Assembly: GCA_012976225.1 (NCBI GenBank)
Contig: JAAVVG010000024.1
Span: 248,001 to 312,000, forward strand
Direction of reading: 5' to 3'
Source: Golubevia sp. BC0850
Taxonomy: Eukaryota; Basidiomycota; Exobasidiomycetes; Golubeviales; Golubeviaceae
DNA length: 64,000 nucleotides
Below, one piece after another: positions 36,284 through 49,170 of the stretch. The notes under the pieces were generated by a model that searched no databases, was not told the origin of the DNA, and worked only from the letters and a program-made list of their open reading frames with translations. How positions within the stretch are numbered: the stretch's first letter is position 1; each line of letters begins with the position of its first letter. A program made the position numbers and the translations under genes.

Positions 36284-38616
36284 TCAAGATTCGTCCGAAC
36301 CGAGCATCGTATCAACAGTATTGGTAACACAATCTTTCAAAAAAGTGACCAGATTAGTTCCACCAGTACCTTTTTGATTTCCCTCCTCTTCGTCTTCATC
36401 TTCTGCTTCTTTCATTCTCGACCTCTCTTCGTTCTTCGCCCTCTTACTCCTTCTCTTCTCAGCTCTTTCGATCTCCAAATCATCTGCCTTTCTCTTCCCG
36501 TTGGATTCTGAAGATTGACCAGTAAATTCAGCAGGTAAAGGTGCATATTGATCTGAAGGTTTACCTCTGCTTGGAGTGATGATATAAGAAGCAACAACTT
36601 TCATATGAGCATCTCTCATACATTTCAAAGCAACCAAAGCTTCATCGTAAGATTCTCTTAAATCATTCTTAAGAAGAAATTTGGATCTTGGATTGACAGA
36701 AAGAGATGACAAAGCCAAAGATCTAATCGGATGAGAAGTAGGTTTCAATTCAACTTTTTCTGTAGGTTCTTGATCTTCATCTTCTTCTCCATTCAACTTG
36801 AAAGTACTCTCTTCATCATCGAAAGATAGTTCTCGAAGATGGTTCAAAAAAGCTCTATGAGGACCAGGCATATAATCCAACATTCTAACCATAAAAGTAT
36901 CATCTTCACCTTTCTTCTTTCCTTTTGAATGTCCAACTCTAGTTTTCTTCCTGGTATGATCAACATCTAAGAAGACATCTATCGAATGAATCAAGGAGGA
37001 TTGACCAGCAGAAGGTCCACCTAAATTCCTTTTCACTCCAGGAGGATCTACACCTTCGTAATGCCAACCCTTTTCTCCATCAATATCAGTGGTAGGATCT
37101 GAATCTCCACCTCTGAACCACGGTCTGATTCCCCAATAGAAGACCTCTGGATTGCAGTCCTTCTTGACTTCTTCAATTAACACTGCTAGTTCTCGAACGA
37201 CTAAACTGAGTTTCTTAAGATTGATAGCAATTCTTTTTCTAGCTAAGTTGTCTCCTAAGAAAGCTTCGTCTAGAGAAACTCTCATTAGTTTCAAAGCTTC
37301 AACTCCTTTGATCTCTATTAAAAGTGAAGTAGCATAGAAGTGTTCTTCGTCTGGAGAGTTTGTGAAAGTAGTAGGTATCGAGTAGTTCGTTGCGCTTAGA
37401 GGCAGGTTTGGATGTGGAAGAGACCAATTCCAAAGGACCGTAGTACTGTAGGTAAGAATTGGGGGTAATCCTAACTGATTGGACAGAGCGATGAAAGGAA
37501 TTGAAATAGAGGCTGGAATAGTAGCGGCGTAGATCCCTCTTGATTCTGATTCGAGATCTAATTGGTCCAATTCTTCATCCAATGTGTTTGACGAGTTCTT
37601 AAAATTGGCTTCCGAGTTCTTCTGATTCGCGAAATAACCTCTCCAAGAGAATCTAGATGAAGAAGAGGAGGGACGAGTAGGGATAGATGATGACTTTGTG
37701 GGAGCTGGTTGACTGTGAATGTAGAAGTGGGCTAGGAAGGATAAGACTAGATGAGCTCTCCTAGCGTACTTGATTTCATTTTGAAGAAGAGTTGAAGGGT
37801 GAATGACGTCCATCTGAAAGAGAAGAGAGAGAGATGAAAGAAGGGTTCAGAAGGATTACTCAGAACCTTAACTCCGTATCCTCCAACTCTCACTGTCTGT
37901 CTATGCCTCTCCTTCCTGATCCATCCATCTATCACTGATTCAACCAGTTTCTTTGATCTACTCACCTCTCTGACGTTCCTTCTCCACCTTCTATTTAACC
38001 TTCTCTGATCTTCCCGGCAACTCTTCCCGCCTCCACCAATTCTCAAAGGTAAAGCTCTAGCTTCTTCCAACATTTCCTCCCATTTAACTTCTTTCAATTG
38101 ACTTCCCAATCTCTGAATAGGCTGTTCAGGTGGTAAGAACCCAGATCTAACGTCCACATCGAAATCAGCAGCAGCCAGAGTAGTTGTATCTGGAAGAGCA
38201 GAAGGATTAGCAGGTTGATTGGAGATTGAAGTCAAACCAACGACATCTGGTAAATTGTTCGCTAAAGCATCTAAAGGATTTGGATGATATTGAGGTGAAG
38301 AAGGACTGAAAGCTGTGACGTAACTGCCTTCGCCGTCACTGTTTGAAGATGAAGAAGAAGAAGTTGGCGAGGAAACTCTTTGACGTTGAAATTGAATTGA
38401 AGATCTTCTTCTTTCTTCTAATCGTTGTCTTTCTAAGAATTGAATTTTCTCATCTTGTGATTGACCTGCTTGTTGAGCTAAGAAATGCTCTGGTGGGATC
38501 TCCCAATATTCAGCTTCTTCGTGACTGGAGGGCCAAATTGGGAATCGAGTACTTGAAGAAGATGGTCCAGATATTGACTCTGATGGATGTCTGTGACTTA
38601 AAGGTGGCACTGGCAT
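36284..38616 (-). CDS. BNA2: Indoleamine 2,3-dioxygenase
   Basis: Haem enzyme opening the tryptophan ring to N-formylkynurenine, the first step of the kynurenine route to NAD. Two exons, 38616-37867 and 37813-36284, joined as YGVK|MDVIHP, give 759 residues, longer than most fungal family members. The first ATG in frame is at 38616. Conserved pieces: DVRSGFLPPEQPIQRLG, HLVLSFLAHFYIHS, IPFIALSNQLGLPPILTY, FYWGIRPWFRG, MLDYMPGPHRAFL, the proximal haem His in CMRDAHMKVVASYI, and the closing GTGGTNLVTFLK. The extra length comes from a Ser-rich N-terminal extension of about 110 residues, a Ser-rich insert in the first third, and a Lys/Arg/Glu-rich insert just before GTGGTNL that looks like a nuclear-localisation-type basic stretch. 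Confidence 0.92.
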
Positions 38617-39132
38617 CTTGAAAGATTGAGGAAGAATGAGGGGATGTAGGGTGATTGAGTGGACGGGAAGAAGAGGAAGATCTGGAATTGGAATTTGGAC
38701 CCTCAAAATCCTCTTGTCTCCGTTGCCTGGCCTCTCAGCTGCAACTGTATTATCTTTATCAATTGAAACCAACAAGATTCATTTCAAGAGCTCATTTTAC
38801 AATCCAAAGGGCCAGACTTCCAAACCTCAGATGCTCAAGGGTCCTCGGATCTTCCCATCTCCCCGCTCAACTCCACGCTCCACCCCCCAGGTTACAGACT
38901 TGTCTACCCTTTAAAAGATCATTCTCCTTCTGTCTTCTTCTTTACTCCTCCCAAGCATCATGACATGGTCTCTCAAAGTCAAAGCAGGGGGCTTTCAAGT
39001 AGGATCTAACAATCCACGTCCTCGTTCTTCACCAGAGATGAGCGAACCGACATCAATTCAATCAAGAACCCGCAGTCAGGAAGTCGTAGATGTGCAAGGA
39101 AACTTAAGAGACAACTGGTTTGAAGTTGATCT
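38617..39132. other. Intergenic, no gene recognised
   Basis: Upstream flank of the dioxygenase gene (-) and left flank of a doubtful + strand fragment. Contains an ATG at 38960 opening a 105-codon frame without a recognisable domain. Confidence 0.4.
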
Positions 39133-39572
39133 GAAGACGGGAACCTACAACTACAAGTGCATCGCTTCAAGACGGAAATTTTTCAAGAACTTAGTGATCA
39201 TCTCGATAGAAATCTATCTGATGTTCTTCTTCGATTTCCGCAAGCTGTTCCTCAATGCGAAGGAACCGTTCATCTGAAAGGGATCTCTATCTTCGTTCGG
39301 ACCTTCGAGACAGACAAGAAGGGGGTGAGTTTTATGGACGCTTCCTAACACCTCTGACTTCCCTCCTAACCTTTGTTCTCGTCCTTCCCCTTGTTCTTCG
39401 TCGGAGAGATCTCCTTGGCTCTCATGAATGCACCGTTCAGTCAAGGTGTCGGATCAAGAGCTCTCTTGCTTTCAGCAAACCTACACCCAAGGAGAAAGAT
39501 GAGACACGGAATTTGATTCAAGGAGCGCGTTCGATAGAAGATGCAAAGACAAAGTGTTACAGACTTTTTTAA
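39133..39572 (+). pseudogene. Possible BTB-like gene fragment
   Basis: A + strand frame reads EDGNLQLQVHRFKTEIFQE and DVLLRFPQAVPQCEGT. This vaguely resembles the start of fungal BTB/POZ proteins, where 'xVHRxxL...S..F' is followed by a short acidic region. A GTGAGT donor follows at 39325, and candidate acceptors near 39410 give different continuations, one ending at 39572. No upstream exon with an ATG joins it cleanly. I regard it as a fragment or relic; similarity is weak and it could be chance. Confidence 0.22.
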
Positions 39573-39709
39573 AGAAAAACAAGGAAAGTGTGAAAAGAGA
39601 GAGGCAGACTGGTATGAATGAGGTGACGAAAGCTGATAAACTAAATCGATAATCTGAACGTGGATACGAGACTTGCGTTTCAAGATCGAGTCCTATCGTC
39701 TGCCTTGAT

Positions 39710-40637
39710 CTAAGCAGAAGTAGTTTTCAATCTGAATTGATAATGAATGGCATCCTTTGGAGCGGCTCCTTCGCTGTAAAGTTGGACTTGGCCGTGTTTA
39801 ACAGTTGAAGCAACGATCGAGTGGTTTGGCTTTTGACTTTCAGATTTAGGTTGTTCCAAGAAGTTCAAGTATCCGTTGGATTGAGAGTAGCTGAAGTAAG
39901 ACCATAATTGATGGAAATCGTCCGAAGTCGGACAAACTGAATCGGTCCATGCTTGCTTTTGAGCGGCCCCAGTCAAAGTTCCGGCAGCTGCGTGCAAAGG
40001 GGAGAAAAGTAGGAAATCAGTCTGAATTCTCAACCATAGGTGGCGCTCACCTCAGAGCCCTTTTGGAAGACGTTAAGAGAGGGGGATCGATACGAACAAG
40101 CTGTGACACAATGCTTTGTGGAATTCTTTGGACGTAGTACTCCGTAATAGACTGAACGAATCTCTTGCTGAGTGTATCCCATGAATTCTGAGTCGCACGT
40201 AGCTTTTGATCGAGAAAAGAAAGGGGGATGGTGAGAAGAAGCAAGGAAAACTAGGGGTTAGTCGCAAGGGGCTGGGGGAGGTCATTGTGTGACTAGCATC
40301 ATTTGCGTCGCCCTGTTCCAAAATTCTCGATTGTTCATGAATACTCACCAAACTCGAAATCATCTGCGACGACGGCTGAGCCGTCATCGTTCTTGGTGAG
40401 TAAAGTAGAGCTCTTGTCTCCGTTATAGTCTTGAACCTTGAACCTTCCATCTAGGAGAGAGACTAGAATCTCTGGTCCATTACCGCTGAGTGGAGATAGG
40501 ACTAATTTTCCAAAATCAAGAGTCTTGCAGGTGACAGAGTGGGCTCTGGAGGAGATTGGGGATGCTGAGGCTTGGAGAGCTAGGAGAGTGACAGATAGGA
40601 TGGAGACGAAGTTGAACATCTTGAGGGACTGGATCAT
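39710..40637 (-). CDS. Small secreted protein, unknown function
   Basis: Start at 40637 (or Met at 40619, which leaves a cleaner signal peptide MFNFVSILSVTLLALQASAS). Exons on the - strand: 40637-40349, 40187-40051, then a final part from about 39987 to the stop at 39710. The mature protein has VTCKTLDFGKLVLSP, a FEFMGYTQ junction over intron 1, YYGVLRPKNSTKHCVTAC, and a C-terminal domain with TDSVCPTSDDFHQLWSYF. About 230 residues. The last junction does not keep frame with the obvious GTGAGC/GCAG pair: the exon 3 frame needs one base more. The only in-phase alternative leaves a 29-nt intron, so either splicing is unusual or the gene carries a lesion. I recognise no named family. Confidence 0.6.
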
Positions 40638-41654
40638 AGAGGAGAAAAAGAAGAAGGGAGTGATGGGGGAACATCAAAACAACCAGGTTACGTCCCCTTT
40701 CTATAGGGATGCGGGATTGTGAGGTATTTTCAGGTACCGACGACTTCAGCGGAGATGGGTGGTCTTCTCCAACTTCAGACCGAGGTTTTGAGGTTCGAGA
40801 CTTCGACCCTCAACAAATCGTTCCACTCCGAGAGCTTTCCATTTTCCATTCCTGCGTCTCTCCACTAGACAGCGCAATTCACAGTTCAGGGTGAGCGCGA
40901 ACGCCTCAAACCGTAGCCTACTCGGCTACTTCCCACCCTATCGTCTCATCTTTCCAATTCGAAGCTTCTCTGCTTCACTTGTCCCTTTCCTTTCAGCTGG
41001 CTTCCACGCTTCCACCAGTCTCTTTCTTTCTTTCAGTTTTTTTTTGCTGCCCTCAGGTTCCTTCGATGTCAAACTTTGAAATAGTTCCGATTTTCATCTC
41101 CATTTTCATCTCCATCGTTCGTCATCGAACCATCCCTTGTTCTCTAAATGTTTTGATCGCGCAATAAATCGCACCAGCTTTCAACGATTTCAAACTTTGC
41201 TGAATCTTCTGTTATATCAATGGACAGCATACGACTTTCCTTCATACTGGTCAGATTTCAAGACGACCTTCAAATTGTTGATTTGGAATTTCAGGGCTGA
41301 AATTAAAGTGAAATCAAACATTGTAGAATTATCAGAACCCCTTTTTGTGATTGTGTTACTAACAAGAATTGGATTGGAGAACAAGTCGAGAGGAAACAGA
41401 AGGAGGCGAACAGAATACATGCAATTTGAAGCCTGATGCAGAAAAAGACAAAATGTAGACCAGAATGGGAAGAGATATGTTTTTGGATGGCGTTGAAACG
41501 ATCTTTCACGAAGGAGAGGAAGAGTTTCCCGAAAGCTAAACGGAAAGCGACTTGCAGAATTGATGGTTGATTTTGGGAGAGACAGGGGTGGCAGTTGAGG
41601 GGATAGTGCTTGGGTATTTTAGTCGGAACAGCATTTACTGGCTGAAGGTTGGTT
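40638..41654. other. Intergenic, about 1 kb, no gene recognised
   Basis: Promoter of the small secreted protein (left) and 3' flank of the HEAT-repeat gene (right). Several 60-100 codon frames exist on both strands; none has a domain or splice continuity. Confidence 0.5.
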
Positions 41655-44600
41655 TCAAAGCTGAGGTGTTTGAGTAGTGGAACTTTCTTTAGATCCTGAG
41701 GGGGGAGTAGTCGGATTCAAAGAAGCTGAGAATCGCTTTGCGAATCCATCAGTCGAACTTTCCGTTGGACCAGGACTTAACAAGGCTTGTAACCCATTCT
41801 GATCCACTGCTCCATCAGCATTGGCTCGTTCCACTACGAAGTTGAGGAATGGATCTGAAGGAACCCTGGCAGCTCCAGAATTTGGAGATGTGGCGTCTTC
41901 TGACCCTTGAGCCGTAGAGGTTCCTTTGCCGTTTTTGACTAATTGACTCTTGTCTGGAGAGGAAAGGGAGGAGAGTAAACCTAGAGCTTTGTTACGAGAC
42001 AGAGTGGCGTTGGCAGAGAATTGAACTGCTGGCGTAGAATCGCTGACTTGAGAATTGGTTTTGTTTGAATTGGAGGGAGAGTCGTCTTCTTCCGTTTGTT
42101 GACTTGATGAATCTTTCGAAGAACTTGGAACTTGAATCTTGGACTGTTCGATCTCATCTTCTTCGTCATCGTCCTCTCTCATTGAAGAATCAGGATCGAT
42201 CCAGTTTCCATCATCTTCGATGTCGTTCATGTTGACGTCTTCCATATCTTCATCCTCACCATCGCCGTCCATCAAGAAAGGTTCGTTCAATCCATTTTCA
42301 CTTGGTGCTTTCTCGATTTCAGGAGATTTAGGTCGCTTGTGAGGCCCACCGTCTGCTGGTCCGAGCTCCATTCGCTCAGTCCTTACAGGGAAGAAAGGAG
42401 GAGATCTCTGGACCAATCTACCTTCAGAGTCGAAAATTCCCAGAACTTCACCTTCTTCTTTAGGCAAGATGGCGAGGATTGGATTGGAAACGTCGGCACA
42501 TCGATCTTTTGTTAACCTTTTGATGAGACCCAAGAGTTCCGGCGATCGAGATTGAGGTAAAGCGTATAGCTCGTCGTGTTGGCACATCAGAGCTACTGTT
42601 CTGGCTAGAGCGATTCGAACGTCTAGGACTGAATCCGACCCGAGCTCGATGAGGCGATGGAGTAAGACCACCTCGAAGGAAGACCTTTGGATCTTGGACT
42701 CGATCAAAGCTTGAATAGCCATGAGACAGGCTACTCTGACTCGGTATCCATTTCCTTGACCAAGATCGGCGATCATGCTAAGGAATCCATCGGCGATGAC
42801 TTGATCTCCTTCAGCGAACAATTGATGGAGAGTTGGAACCTGTGAAAGCGAGGGCGGCAGGGTATCGATTCAGTCTCCGTTCAGTCGACTTCATTCCTAA
42901 CTCTCTCAACATGTCTTCATTACTCACCGATTGAACACCTGCAGCTCGAACAGCACTGACTGGATCACCCAGAGCTAACTGCATCAGCTCCACCAAAGAT
43001 CCATCCTCATCTTCGAGAACTAGATGAGGAGCCAACGTCGAGATATGTTGGGTGAGTCTTTCTCTCAGATGCCAATCTCGAGCGAAGCTACTCGTCCAGC
43101 ACTCTCTCAGGTTTCTCAGCTGTTGCTCGGCGTCCTGTCTGGGAAGAGCCAGGAGGAAAGCGTCTAGGTTCTCAATGATAGCAGCTTTGAGCTCATTGTC
43201 GTTCTGGTAGAGGAGCTTCTCGAAGAAAGGGACTAGGTCTTGCTTAGAGGCTTCAGGGCCAATGATTTTGGCGATCTCGTGCATCGAAGAAGCCAGACTT
43301 CGCAAGACCTTGGCTCCTGGTCCGACTCCGCTGGCATTGGCGTTGTCGAAGAGACTAGCGTACGTCGGTTGCAACCTTGACCAACCTTGAGGACCAAGAG
43401 TAAGAACGACAGCTGGAAAGTTGAAAGCAACAATCATCGGTCTTTCAGGATCGCTCCTATGGAGCATCGTGAAGTCTGAGTCCCAGCCGTTCGAAGAAGG
43501 TTCTCCGTTTCCATTGACTGTGGTTGTTCCGAATCCGAACTCGTCGAAGAGAGACCCTTCTACTTCTTCTGGACCTTTCAGCGACGGCGCTTTCTTCTCC
43601 TCTGCTTTCTCGGCTAGGACCACGTCGAAGGGTTCTGATAAGAAGAATCTAATCAGTTCATCCGGTACGCCTTGAGGATCCTCGTAGAAAAGATAGATGG
43701 ACTCTCCGATCATCTCCAGAGCAGTTGATCTCACGTTTCTAGATACGTCGTTGACGAAAGAGCGAAGAGCTGGGACGACTCTGTCCCTTCGAAGTCCACG
43801 ATCCACTCTGGAAAAGAGCGAAGGCATCGACATGCAAGCTGCTTGACGAACATGCCAGACCTTATCTTCGAGAAGGGTGTCGAAGGCAGGAATCAGGGTC
43901 TCCACCACCGTCTTCTCCTCCACTCCTTTGACAAGACATCCCAGAGCCACCGCCACCTCCTTTCTCACGTAGAAGGCTGGATCCTTGACCATGCTGACCA
44001 CCTCAGGGACGAACCTGGCCGATAGCGTCTCTGCAGTGACGATGCTCTCTGCAGCGATGGCGCTAAGGAAGCTGACGGAAGCCATTCGTCCAACTGCAGC
44101 CTCTTCGTCCAGCTCAGCTTTGGCATATGTGCTTTGAGCTGGGGAGCTTCCACTGAAAGGAGAACCACCAGACTTCCAGCCATCGATCATCGTCTGCTCT
44201 TGCATGTCTGAATCCCAGGAGCTATCAGGATCGTCGACGTTTGAAGAAGGAGCATCCGTCGAAGCGCCATTGACTCCATTCGGCTTCGATCCGTCGCTCA
44301 TGTTGATATCCTGATCCTGTCCATCCTTCGATGTATCGCTGTTTAGACGAGCGATTTGGAAGGCGACGTTGTCCAGAAGCTCCAGCTCGATGGCTGCCCT
44401 TGCCTTTGGCCCAAAGGAATAGGGCTCGTGAGGAACTGACTTGTCGTCTCGTCCAGCAGCCACTTGGATGAGCTCAGGTTCATGTTCTGGATCTGCTTCG
44501 TCCTCAGAAGAATCTGGATGACGAGGCTGAGAAGCGTTGGTTCCAGTGTGAAGTCTTGCGATGAAGTAGACGAGAGAGGCTTGAGCTGCACTTGCGATCG

Positions 44601-47600
44601 TCGTGTTCTGATTGAGAAGCAAAGCACAGAGAAGTGGAGAGAAGCTTCCGACGGAGATCTTCGGTCTTGTAGCCATCTCGGTAGAAGAATCTGGATCCTT
44701 GCTGTCCTTTGCTTTGGCAGAAGTGCTTCCTTCATCCTCGACCTCAGCGAGAGGACAGTTTCTGAAGAAGAACCAAAGGATTCGATGAAGCTCGGGTGCG
44801 AAGGCGGCGCATACATCCAGTTCTACGATGGCCGAGAGGCAGAAACCAAGAAGAAAGAGAGATCAGTTAAGAAAAGATCATGCAAGGAGAGGACAGAAGG
44901 TTTTCCTTTCGAATCCCACTCACCATCAGTCCCGAGTCCGTTCAGCAGTGGGATCACGTATTCAACAGCCTCGTTCAACTCAACGTCCACGATCCATTCA
45001 GCAAGTTGGCGAGAAACCAGAACTCGATGATAAGCCATTTCACTTTTGGCGAAAAGGAAGATCCTCTCCAGGGTGTTCAGGTTGGCCTCTTGCTGTTGCT
45101 GATTCTCGTAATCGTGTTCCAATCCTAGAGCGCCACCGGAACCTGTCTGCTCATCAAACATCTCAGTGTCCTCATCTTCCTTATCCTCGAATTCGTTTCT
45201 CGTTTCTTGATTCCCATCTGGATTGGTGATGTCTGCTGGGTTTGAGGAGGTTTGATCTTGCTCTTGATTAGACGAAGAAGAATGGCCAACTTCGTCCCTT
45301 TCCCTTTCCGACTGGTCTTGGAAGAAGCTCAACACGCTTTGACCTTGAGATTCTGGACCCCTGGAAGCTGCTAGACGTGCTGCTAGAAGATTGGCTTCTT
45401 GAATTGCTTGGTTTGAGGAAACGGCGATGGAAGGTTCTGGAGGCGTTGGAGGTAGCAACGGGACAGCAGTAGCTCGAGTCAGAGAGGGTCTCTTCTGCAT
45501 GTTCGGCCTCGAAAGATGAGAGTCGGCTTGAGCAGAAGAGTCTTCGTCCCTAGCCACTTCGTCCTCCCTCGGCCTCTCGTCCTCCTCCATGGTGGTAGAC
45601 AGCTTGTCTTCGAGTCGATCGTTTGAGTTGAGCTCCCCAGCCCCACCACTGCTGCTACTTCCGCTACTCTCACTGCTACCTCTTCGTCTAGAGAGATTCC
45701 TTCTCCTGATGATTTCTTCGTCGTCTACTCCCATCTCTTCTTCGTTCTCTTCGTTGAGCAGATCATCATCGAAGTCCTTGTCCCTATCCTCATTGGTTCC
45801 CACGCTACCAGTGTTGCTTTTCCCACTTCCGATGCTGCCTTCTTCCTCAGAACCTACGTCATCAGGATCATCGCTGAGATCGTATCCGCTCCTTGGAGGC
45901 ATCTCGATGAAGCTCCTAGTTTTGGGCGGCGATTCACCACCACTAAAGCCATAGGAGGAAGAGGAAGCGTAGGAGCTCATGTTCCTAGGAGATTGCAGTG
46001 GAGATTTCGAAGGAGTGGCGTTGTCTCCAAAAGGAGTAGAGTAGAGAGATTCGGAATTGCTGAATCCTCTATTACTCCCGCTCAGAGACGAGCCGAATCC
46101 CAATCCATGTTCTGCACTTGTACTTGGGAAATTTGACGTGGAAGAAGCCGGAAGCTCCTCCGGAGGTAGAGCCATGGGAGGGGTGTGAGGAGATGTTGGA
46201 GACAGGCTGTCCGGGGCAAGAGCAGGTGATATCGATAGAGCTAGAGGATTGGAGTGATAGCTAGACTTGTTTCCCAGAGCTCCTTGTAGCGGATTGGTTG
46301 CAATAGGCAGAGCTCTCGGAGATCTTAGATGCGGAGATTTAGGAGGCGTCGGAGATGTTGCAGGATTGGCAGTTGAAGGAGAAGAAAGTCTGACAGGAGC
46401 TAGCCTCTCCTCTTTTAGCATCGAACCCAGTCCAAGATGCGGGAGCTTTCCTTCCGAGTGTCGATCCACCTTGGTTGGGCTCGCCATCTTGACGTCACCT
46501 TCCGAACTCTCACCACCTCTGATGAGACCAGCTTCTGCGAAAGAGCTGTCGACTTTGGCTTCCGTTCCAGTTACCGGACTCAGCATCTTCTCTGCAGGAT
46601 TGGAGTGGAAAGAGCTTGCACTTCCATCCATCTGTCGTTCGTCCTCATGAGAGCTACCCCTTCGATCATTAGTTTTGAATCCAAAACTCGTCTTCGGGCT
46701 GGAGGACTTCCCACTTGCTTGTCCAGCAGAGTTTTTCCTCTCATTACCAGAGGAGAAGAATCTGGTAGGGCTGTTCTTTGGACTTGAACCAGAGCTAGAC
46801 GAGGACGAAGATGAAGATGAAGAGGAGGAGGAAGAAGATCTTTGACTCTGGAATTCCCCACCTAGCGTTGCTCGTTTGCTTCTAGAGGTGTTTGGACTTG
46901 AAGACTTGAAATTTGCTAGACTCAGAGAGTTCGGCTCAGGTGGAGGTACTGCTACAGGAGTCGATCCTTCTGAGAGATCGTGGAATTGGCCTTTAGGTTG
47001 AGGAGCAGCTGGATTGAGAGGCTGGCTGGGAGAGTGACTTCTTCTAGATTGAAGAGATCGTTGAGCGATCGGAGAAGAAGATGTTCTAGATTGAAAAGAT
47101 GAGTTGGGGCTTGTTGAAGGTGATGGAACCGGGGAGGCGCAACTAGAAGCTTGAGGTGGAAGACTGAGTGAAGATTCCGCGGGCCAGACTGAATCCCAGG
47201 CGTGCTCTGGATCCGGATTGACAGGTTCTTGATTCATTCTTGAAGCCATGATGGGGGAGGAAGGCGCCAGAAGAGGTGAACCAGCAGATATCTGAGAAAG
47301 ATGAGAGTGTGGGTGCGTCATGCTGTTGGAACCGCTCGAGGTTCTCCTGGCGTGAGCAGAGGTTCCGAAAGCATGAAGTCGTGGAGAGCTCGGAGATCTA
47401 GAAGGGCTACTGGAAGATTGCGAGCTTGAGGAGAAAGCAGCCCTTGTAGAAGGACCCGGAGAGCTAGTTCTGCCTCTGATTCCCATTCCGAGTCCTGTGT
47501 GAGTGATTCCGTTCTCTCTGGGCGACGTCGAAGGACTTGAACTATTCTTGATGAGCGAAGCATGATGATGAGCACTTGCGTTTGGAATCGAGACGCCCTT

Positions 47601-48152
47601 TGATAGCGGAGGAGTTCCAGACCTGACTGGAATTGGAGAACTGGATCTCTGGACTGCTTCGATTGGACTTCCGGTCCCACTCTGATTGCCACCAAAGCCA
47701 AAGAACGAGCTGTTTCCTGCAAAGTTCCTTGGAGAGACATTGCCGTTGAGGTTAGGGGAAGAGGACCTTTGACCCATCGAAGATAGAGTTGCTCCAGAGT
47801 TGGCATTGGGAGATGTAGAGGCGACAGCGAACCTTTCTGCGTTGCTGACGTTGACGGACTTGTTCCTAGAGTGTCTGTGACTCTGAGAAGGTCCTCCAGA
47901 AGGGCTTTGAAAGGCTAGCTTTGGCGAAGAGAAGGTGGGGGAAGAGATTGAAGCTGCATTCGAAGTGCCCTCCATGCTATTCTCACTCGAACCTGGGTTC
48001 CCTTCCTGTCCACCTTTCTGGCCTTCTTCTCTCCTGAATCCTTTCTTCGTTTCCGTCGCAGAGAGACTCTCACCGAGCCCTGCATCTCCAGCTCCATTCC
48101 CATTCCCACTCTGCAGATTTATGTGATGATCTTGATCATCGACCATTTGCAT
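41655..48152 (-). CDS. PP4 regulatory subunit 1-like HEAT-repeat protein
   Basis: Likely regulatory scaffold of a PP2A/PP4-type phosphatase. Exons on the - strand: 48152-44924, 44822-42928, 42839-41655; 2102 residues. From about residue 1025 to 1830 come helical HEAT-type repeats: LERIFLFAKSEMAYHRVLVS, FVPEVVSMVKDPAFYVRKEV, LLEDKVWHVRQAACMSMPSL, FVNDVSRNVRSTALEMIGES, and KVLRSLASSMHEIAKIIGPE, the pattern of PPP4R1. The first ~1000 residues are one uninterrupted Ser/Pro/Gly/Asn-rich, apparently disordered region with a long Ser run near 46800, and the C-terminus is acidic and Ser-rich. Human PPP4R1 is about 950 residues, so the extension doubles the protein. PP2A-A-type scaffolds are the main alternative; the acidic interruptions between repeats argue for PPP4R1. 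Confidence 0.78.
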
Positions 48153-49170
48153 AACGGATCCGCACTTGCGATTCCCTACCCTTGGGCTTGAAGGTGTCTT
48201 GAGGATCAGATGGACTATGCGGAAGTTGAAGCTATGAAATTTCTTGAGAAGGAGAGCTTGCGGTCGAAGGTGGGGAGAGGAAAGAGTTGCTGTGACCTAC
48301 GATCCTTAGATTCTTGGAAGAGTCGAGCTGAAAAAGAGATAAAAAGCCGAAAGAATTATGAATGAGCTCTCCTGATTCGCCAAAGGCTTGGTGGGAAGGA
48401 TTGCAATTGATAGATCTGAAGTTGATTGACTTTGATCTTGATGGCTCTGTCTCTTCCTCTCTCTTCTCCTCTTCAGAGCTGCTCAAAGTGCCTGGTTTTC
48501 CCTGCTGATAGACCATATTCTCGCTGATTGATATACTCACTTGACCTTTAGCTTCCGCTTCGAAAGAATTGAAAGGATGGAGTTGAGTCTCTCTCTCAGT
48601 AGTAGAGGAGGAAGGGAGCAGCAGGGAGTTGAGGTCAGAGCTTGATTCTTTTCCTGACTGCTTTCTTGATCTCAAATTGAATTGATTCCCTTGAATCCTT
48701 TGCTGAATTGAGCTTGGGGGTTGAAGGTGAAGTTGGATGAGAATGTGGTCGCTTCTGGCAGAGAGAAAATTCCTTTCTGGCGCTGAGAGATCTACCTTGA
48801 ATACTCATCTCGGTATATTCCCTCTTCGCTACCGAAGTGGCTCAAAAAAGTCTACACCCTAAGGTTTGAGGTTATCAGTAAAGGGAAAGAAACAAGTCCT
48901 AAGTAAACATTTCTTCGAACAGTGAAACAGGTTGGCCATGGAGAAAAGACAAGGTGAAGTAGGGCGACCGTAGGAGATAAAGGGATAAGACAGGGAAGGA
49001 AGCACCACTGGGGAATTAGATTAAACTTAATGAAGAAATACAGTTGGAAAATAAACAGGGAAGGGGAGAAACAATTCGTAAGGCTACATTAAAATCGGTG
49101 GCAAAAGCAGAAGGGAGGTTACAGTAAAGAGTGTGGTGGGGTAAATAGATAAGGCAGGATTTCAGTAATC
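48153..49170. other. Intergenic, about 1 kb
   Basis: Upstream flank of the HEAT-repeat gene and 3' flank of the membrane protein gene. A 147-codon - strand frame (48675-48232) begins with TTG and has its first ATG well inside; it probably belongs to the 5' UTR region and is not called. Confidence 0.45.

Noticed and set aside
48232-48675. 147-codon - strand frame upstream of the HEAT-repeat gene
   Set aside because: Begins with TTG, first ATG well inside, no domain; more likely 5' UTR.
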